A stretch of 10,194 nt of DNA from Caldifarciminota bacterium (GTDB lineage: Bacteria > Hydrothermota > Hydrothermia > S141-80). The translations under genes and the position numbers were made by a program. This document shows, one piece after another, positions 7,102 through 10,194 of the stretch. The number at the start of each line of letters is the position of its first letter. Positions within the stretch are counted from its first letter, which is position 1. The notes beneath the pieces were generated by a model that was given only the letters and a program-made list of their open reading frames with translations, had not been told where the DNA came from and did no database searches. The stretch spans positions 1 to 10,194 of the forward strand of contig JALUJC010000174.1 in assembly GCA_027053375.1 (NCBI GenBank), given 5' to 3'.

Positions 7102-7989
7102 TCAGGATCCCAGATTCCTTGCCCACACTTCTGTGGTGAGCAGGAATTTCCTGAATTTGTCATTAAATTGAACCACATGGTCCGCGATGGTCCAGGTTTT
7201 TCGGTCAATATATCCCCGCGCGCGCTGATTGGACATCCCCAGCACATAGACCCGCACTGCCCGGATACTGGTTTCCTGCCCTCGGGGATTGTCCACCCAT
7301 GCATCAATTTTGTTGTCCAGATCTAAATCCAGGCCATACCGGAACTGAACATCACGAATCATCCCTGCCACAGGAACGGGGACGACACTGGTATGATTCA
7401 CTTCCCAGAGTACATTCCCTGCTGCATAGACTCGTTTCCCCACCACCAGGAACACCCGCGTGCCCTGCCCAAGCCCCCGGGGAATGGGAAGGTTCAGCGT
7501 CAGCTGCCCTCCGGAGATGGCGGTCACCTCGTAAACCCGACGAATCCCCTCAAAAGCAATAAATCGCCGTTTCCCCGTGTTCACAGACGTGGAGTCATAG
7601 AATCCCACCCGAACGATGTTGCTTCCACCCGGCGCGCGTACGAGAAGGGTCCCCACCACCGTTGCCGCCCGTGTGACATACAGGGTATCCGATCCCGCGG
7701 TGCTGTTCCCGCCGGTCAGGGGGGGGCGGATTCCGGGCATCACCTCATATCCCCCAAGATCAATCAGATGGCCGGCAGAGCGGATCTCATACTCAAGATA
7801 GCGAAGCGCCGACTGGGCATTCTGCTGGGCCACCATGGTCCCGGATTGATATTCGGAATACTTGGTCAGCGCCCAGAGCGAGGCCACAAGCACACCCATG
7901 ACCGCACCAAGGATCGCCATCACCGTAATCAATTCAATCAGGGTAACCCCGCGTTCCCGGGAGATATTATAACCGCGTGCCGGCCACAT
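7102..7989 (-). CDS. pilW: PilW-like minor pilin
   Basis: 295 residues from ATG 7989, supported by GGAGGT (8000-7995) 5 nt upstream; a longer in-frame start at 8040 has no SD site. The leader MWPARGYNISRERG is cleaved before V15, giving mature VTLIELITVMAILGAVMGVLVASLWAL with Glu5 conserved (E19). The segment AQQNAQSALRYLEYEIRSAG is the typical PilW post-helix region. DLDLDNKID (221-229) is a DxDxDN calcium-type loop placed where PilW-family proteins commonly carry one. It overlaps pilV by 23 nt, suggesting coupled translation. It is a component of the minor-pilin priming/tip complex together with PilV, PilX and PilY1. A run of eight Cs in the coding strand (7726-7719) is a possible sequencing-error site, but the frame holds. 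Confidence 0.87.
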   Translation of the reverse strand: MWPARGYNISRERGVTLIELITVMAILGAVMGVLVASLWALTKYSEYQSGTMVAQQNAQSALRYLEYEIRSAGHLIDLGGYEVMPGIRPPLTGGNSTAGSDTLYVTRAATVVGTLLVRAPGGSNIVRVGFYDSTSVNTGKRRFIAFEGIRRVYEVTAISGGQLTLNLPIPRGLGQGTRVFLVVGKRVYAAGNVLWEVNHTSVVPVPVAGMIRDVQFRYGLDLDLDNKIDAWVDNPRGQETSIRAVRVYVLGMSNQRARGYIDRKTWTIADHVVQFNDKFRKFLLTTEVWARNLGS

Positions 7990-8482
7990 GCCGCACCTCC
8001 GTCTTGCCATTGCGATCCTTCCACAGCACAAACACCTCAATTCGCTTCAGGCCCGTGGAATCATCTGCAATCCGGATAAAGGGATAGAACCGGGCATCCG
8101 GTCCCCCCGGAGTAAGCGCGCTGCTCACCGGATAGGGGGTCCACACGGTGTCAAAAAACTTCGTGCGGTTGCTCAGGATCTGTTTAAGGGAGAGTTTTCT
8201 GAGGGTGTCCTCCAGCTTTACGGTATTGTTGGCTTTCACGCGATCCACAAGAATAGAATCCGAAAGCGGCCGTTTCCGAAGTTCCTCCAGCACGGAATGA
8301 GCCACCTGGACGGCAGCAGCGTTCTGTTCTGAGCGATAACCCTGCCGGGTGAGCGCATTGAAGGTGGCAAGCAACACAAAAATTCCGCTCGCTACCACCA
8401 CCAGCGACACCAGGAGTTCAATCAGGGTGAGACCCCGCTGTCCCAGAAGCTTGCGAACTGTTCCAAACCCTTTCATATTCAT
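7967..8482 (-). CDS. pilV: PilV-like minor pilin
   Basis: 171 residues from ATG 8482, with GAGGA about 8 nt upstream. The leader MNMKGFGTVRKLLGQRG is cleaved before L18, giving mature LTLIELLVSLVVVASGIFVLLATFNAL with Glu5 (E22). The pattern LxSLVVxxxGIFxLLATxNA and the following SEQNAAAVQVAHSVLEELR are characteristic of PilV/PilI-type minor pilins. The C-terminal domain ends with a beta-strand-like RIEVFVLWKDRNGKTEVRH. It starts 3 nt after the fimT-like stop and overlaps pilW by 23 nt. It is a predicted member of the type IV pilus priming complex. A type II secretion GspI-like role is the main alternative, disfavoured by the PilY1 and PilX neighbours. Confidence 0.84.
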   Translation of the reverse strand: MNMKGFGTVRKLLGQRGLTLIELLVSLVVVASGIFVLLATFNALTRQGYRSEQNAAAVQVAHSVLEELRKRPLSDSILVDRVKANNTVKLEDTLRKLSLKQILSNRTKFFDTVWTPYPVSSALTPGGPDARFYPFIRIADDSTGLKRIEVFVLWKDRNGKTEVRHVAGTRL

Positions 8483-8485
8483 GAT

Positions 8486-9049
8486 TTAATTCCTCAGAAC
8501 CCAGTACGTACCATTCCAGGAACAGCCTACAATGGAACCCGCCTGGGTGATCACCAGGGAACGGGTTTTGTCCCCGTCGGTGATCATGACCTCCCCTGGA
8601 ACAGGCACTGGCGCACCACTGGTGGTAATGGGGCCACCCTGAGGACCGATAATCAAGATATTGTCGTTGTTCCGATCCGAAAAAAACCGAATGCCATCGG
8701 ACGGAGGAGATGCCCCATACGCGCATGTACCTCCTGCATGCCCGGGTCCGAACCTCGCACCTGCAGGGAGTGAAGAACGAAACAGTACCGTCACGCCCCC
8801 ATCATAGTCCACCGCCCGGGCCACATACTGCCTGCCCGCAGGATCAAAGGTGATGCTCACCCAGAAACCCTGACGGGCCTTCCCTATCGCACGCTGAAGA
8901 TCAAATCGCACCTGTGCTGCCGCGGCTTTCACCACACGACCTTTTGTGAGCATCCGTACACCGGGAACCGCAAGCCCGATCAACACAGCCAGAATGCCCA
9001 TTACGACAAGCAACTCAATCAACGTCATCCCGCGCATGTGCGGTCGCAT
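8486..9049 (-). CDS. fimT: FimT/GspH-like minor pilin, first gene of the operon
   Basis: 187 residues from ATG 9049. The frame extends to GTG 9085, but that codon lies at the promoter -10 and cannot be in the mRNA. ATG 9049 has GGAGG 5 nt upstream, whereas ATG 9052 is too close to it and ATG 9061 has no SD site. The leader MRPHMRG is cleaved before M8, giving mature MTLIELLVVMGILAVLIGLAVPGVRML with Glu5 (E12). VKAAAAQVRFDLQRAIGKAR matches the FimT/GspH region where the helix meets the globular domain. DRNNDN (125-130) is a calcium-type turn. The C-terminal SLVITQAGSIVGC is the usual GspH-like strand pair. FimT is known in some species to bind DNA for uptake; that cannot be judged here. Three nt separate it from pilV. 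Confidence 0.84.
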   Translation of the reverse strand: MRPHMRGMTLIELLVVMGILAVLIGLAVPGVRMLTKGRVVKAAAAQVRFDLQRAIGKARQGFWVSITFDPAGRQYVARAVDYDGGVTVLFRSSLPAGARFGPGHAGGTCAYGASPPSDGIRFFSDRNNDNILIIGPQGGPITTSGAPVPVPGEVMITDGDKTRSLVITQAGSIVGCSWNGTYWVLRN

Positions 9050-9053
9050 CATT

Positions 9054-9059
9054 CCCTCC
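9054..9059 (-). promoter_or_regulatory. Shine-Dalgarno site that sets the fimT-like start
   Basis: GGAGGG on the reverse strand, within the predicted 19-nt 5' UTR. Its GGAGG core lies 5 nt before ATG 9049 and only 2 nt before ATG 9052, which favours 9049. Confidence 0.7.
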
Positions 9060-9063
9060 ATTC

Positions 9064-9075
9064 TACCTATAGGTA
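9064..9075. promoter_or_regulatory. 12-bp perfect palindrome at the pilus operon transcription start
   Basis: TACCTATAGGTA is a perfect palindrome. It overlaps the last base of the -10 box and covers the predicted +1 (about 9068). A protein bound here would block initiation, so it is a candidate repressor operator. No known regulator site is recognised. Confidence 0.5.
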
Positions 9076-9103
9076 ATATACTCACCCTGTGAGGTTATGT
9101 CAA
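9075..9103 (-). promoter_or_regulatory. Strong sigma-70 promoter of the minor-pilin/PilY1 operon
   Basis: On the reverse strand, TTGACA (9103-9098, 6/6) and TATATT (9080-9075, 5/6) are separated by exactly 17 nt. Transcription should start near 9068, giving a 5' UTR of about 19 nt that contains the SD site. CCCTTGAAGGG, a short interrupted palindrome (9104-9114), sits immediately upstream of the -35. In many bacteria minor-pilin operons use sigma-54 or two-component control; here the promoter looks like a housekeeping one. Confidence 0.87.
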
Positions 9104-9147
9104 CCCTTGAAGGGAAAACCTCCCATATCACCGCACTCACGGGGAGA

Positions 9148-9209
9148 CACCCCTCACGTTTAACACCCCTCCCGGGGACATTCCTTATTTACTGTTAAGA
9201 GCACCCCTC
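9148..9209. repeat. Three direct repeats CACCCCTCNCG in the divergent intergenic region
   Basis: CACCCCTC occurs at 9148-9155, 9164-9171 and 9202-9209, each time followed by N-C-G; copies 1 and 3 share CACCCCTC(A/G)CGTT. Starts are 16 and 38 nt apart. They lie between the two divergent promoters, upstream of both -35 boxes, so they could be sites for a shared regulator. They are short enough that chance is not excluded. Confidence 0.5.
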
Positions 9210-9222
9210 GCGTTGATGCTCT
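9198..9222. promoter_or_regulatory. Inverted repeat overlapping the CapA-like gene -35
   Basis: AGAGCA (9198-9203) and TGCTCT (9217-9222) are perfect inverted 6-mers with 13 nt between them. The right arm overlaps the -35 (9213-9218), and the third direct repeat lies mostly in the spacer. It is a possible operator, with weak support. Confidence 0.35.
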
Positions 9223-9241
9223 CTCACGAATCGCGTATCCT
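9213..9241 (+). promoter_or_regulatory. Sigma-70-type promoter of the CapA-like gene, predicted leaderless
   Basis: TTGATG (9213-9218) and TATCCT (9236-9241) are 17 nt apart. Six nt (TTCTCT) follow, then GTG 9248, so the expected +1 is the G of the start codon. There is no SD site before the GTG. The layout and -10 are the same as upstream of the M6 protease at 1942. Confidence 0.58.
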
Positions 9242-9247
9242 TTCTCT

Positions 9248-10194
9248 GTGTACAGCTTCCTTCTGATCGGTCTTCTATCGGCATCCTGGCTGGGATTTGG
9301 GGGAGACGTGATGCTCGCCCACCATCCCGCCCAGTGGATGGAACGCCGGGGGATGGAACATCCCTGGCGCTGTCTGGCTTCCCTGGCGGACAGTATCCAA
9401 TGGATTGTGAACCTGGAAGCACCCTTCACCTCCCGCGAAACGCCCGCCATCCCGGACAAACCGTTCCTGTTCCGTGTTTCTCCCGACTGGGGCTCCGCCC
9501 TGAAACGTTGGGGCGTGAAAGCCGTGGTGGTGGCCAACAATCACGTGCTGGACTTTGGATGGGAAGGTTGGGAGGACACCCGTACTGTCCTTAAACATCA
9601 GGGAATTTCCTGGGCTGGACTGGGACGGACATTCAATGACGCACGGACCCCCATTCGATTTACTGTGAACGGATACCGGGTGGCGATCCTTGCCTATTCA
9701 CTCACCTACCCGGAAGCATACTGGGTAAGCGCCCGGCACGGCGGAACCGCTTTTGGACATGCGTCGTGGGTACGAAGCGACATCCGGAAGGTACGCAAGG
9801 ATGCAGACTTTGTGGTGGTGGTCTTTCACTGGGGACGGGAACGCTGGCCCATCCTTCGCCCCTACCAGCAGACCCTCGCCCGACTTGCCGTCCAGGCAGG
9901 GGCCGATCTGGTGGTGGGGCACCATCCTCACGTGCTCCAGCCGGTGATGTTCGTGCAGGGTCACCCTGTGGTCTATTCTCTGGGCAACCTTGTTTTCGGT
10001 AGTTCTTCCATGCGCCCGGAGGGGGCCGTCCTCCTTGTGCACCTGGAACCGGACTCGGTGCGTTACAGGTATATCCCCCTGGAAGTTCGCCCCCCTCTCG
10101 GAGGGGTCCAGCCCTATCCTCTTCCAGAACCCTACCGGTCTTTGACGCTTCATGAGATGCTACCACCGGAGGGATGGCATCGGATTCCTCTGGG
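9248..10194 (+). CDS. CapA/PGA_cap-family metallophosphatase-like protein, partial at C-terminus
   Basis: 315 codons from GTG 9248, with no stop before the window edge. The first upstream in-frame stop is TAA 9161-9163, and GTG 9248 is the first usable start after it. The N-terminus MYSFLLIGLLSASWLGF (GTG read as Met) is hydrophobic, so the protein is exported or membrane-anchored. Family motifs appear in order: GGDVML (18-23), NLE (55-57), NNHVLDFG (97-104), HWGRE (194-198), GHHPHVLQ (224-231) and YSLGNLVFG (243-251). These are the conserved metal-site blocks of the PGA_cap domain (calcineurin-like fold) found in poly-gamma-glutamate capsule protein CapA/PgsA and many uncharacterised relatives. 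No capB, capC or capE is visible here, so a capsule role is unproven; phosphodiesterase or cell-envelope polymer metabolism is equally possible. It is divergent from the pilus operon and probably leaderless. Confidence 0.9.
   Translation, partial: MYSFLLIGLLSASWLGFGGDVMLAHHPAQWMERRGMEHPWRCLASLADSIQWIVNLEAPFTSRETPAIPDKPFLFRVSPDWGSALKRWGVKAVVVANNHVLDFGWEGWEDTRTVLKHQGISWAGLGRTFNDARTPIRFTVNGYRVAILAYSLTYPEAYWVSARHGGTAFGHASWVRSDIRKVRKDADFVVVVFHWGRERWPILRPYQQTLARLAVQAGADLVVGHHPHVLQPVMFVQGHPVVYSLGNLVFGSSSMRPEGAVLLVHLEPDSVRYRYIPLEVRPPLGGVQPYPLPEPYRSLTLHEMLPPEGWHRIPL

Noticed and set aside
7990..8040. ATG 8040 as the pilW start
   Set aside because: It has no SD site and gives an overlong leader deep in pilV. 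ATG 7989 has GGAGGT 5 nt upstream.
7967..9049. Reading the pilins as type II secretion pseudopilins
   Set aside because: The leaders would fit either system, but the PilX-like gene and PilY1 downstream point to type IV pili. No gsp genes are visible.
9050..9085. GTG 9085 or ATG 9061 as the fimT-like start
   Set aside because: GTG 9085 lies at the promoter -10, upstream of the predicted transcript start. ATG 9061 has no SD site and would sit about 7 nt from the 5' end.

Overview
This window reads as bacterial chromosome, probably from a diderm (Gram-negative-type) bacterium. It encodes a type IV pilus minor-pilin and PilY1 cluster, a lipoprotein, and secreted or surface enzymes. Base composition looks GC-rich (an eye estimate, not a count). 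Most genes in the pilus cluster have good Shine-Dalgarno (SD) sites, while the two outer genes appear to have leaderless promoters. I cannot name the phylum. There is no rRNA, tRNA, CRISPR array, insertion sequence or phage gene in the window.

Layout. (1) 1-1942, minus strand: a large secreted M6-like zinc metalloprotease with its own promoter, running off the left edge. (2) 2013-9049, minus strand: a tightly packed operon. In transcription order it holds FimT/GspH-like, PilV-like, PilW-like and PilX-like minor pilins, a 1181-residue PilY1-like tip adhesin, and a lipoprotein with cadherin/Ig-like repeats. A near-consensus sigma-70 promoter at 9075-9103 drives it, with a 12-bp palindrome at the predicted transcription start. 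(3) 9050-9247: a 198-nt divergent intergenic region, the longest non-coding stretch, holding two divergent promoters and three direct repeats. (4) 9248-10194, plus strand: a CapA/PGA_cap-family metallophosphatase-like protein, running off the right edge.

How the genes work together. The minor pilins FimT/PilV/PilW/PilX with PilY1 are known in other bacteria to form the priming and tip complex of type IV pili. The lipoprotein start codon overlaps the PilY1 stop, so it is probably made along with PilY1 and may anchor or dock it. Calcium-type DxDxDG loops recur in several of these exported proteins.

Most notable points: two genes for exported proteins share the arrangement -35, 17 nt, TATCCT, 6 nt, start codon, which predicts leaderless mRNAs. 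A near-perfect 50-nt hairpin lies inside the lipoprotein signal-peptide/lipobox codons. The PilY1 N-terminal half lacks a recognisable vWA domain and may carry a glutamine-amidotransferase-like fold. The protease zinc motif differs from the usual M6 pattern.
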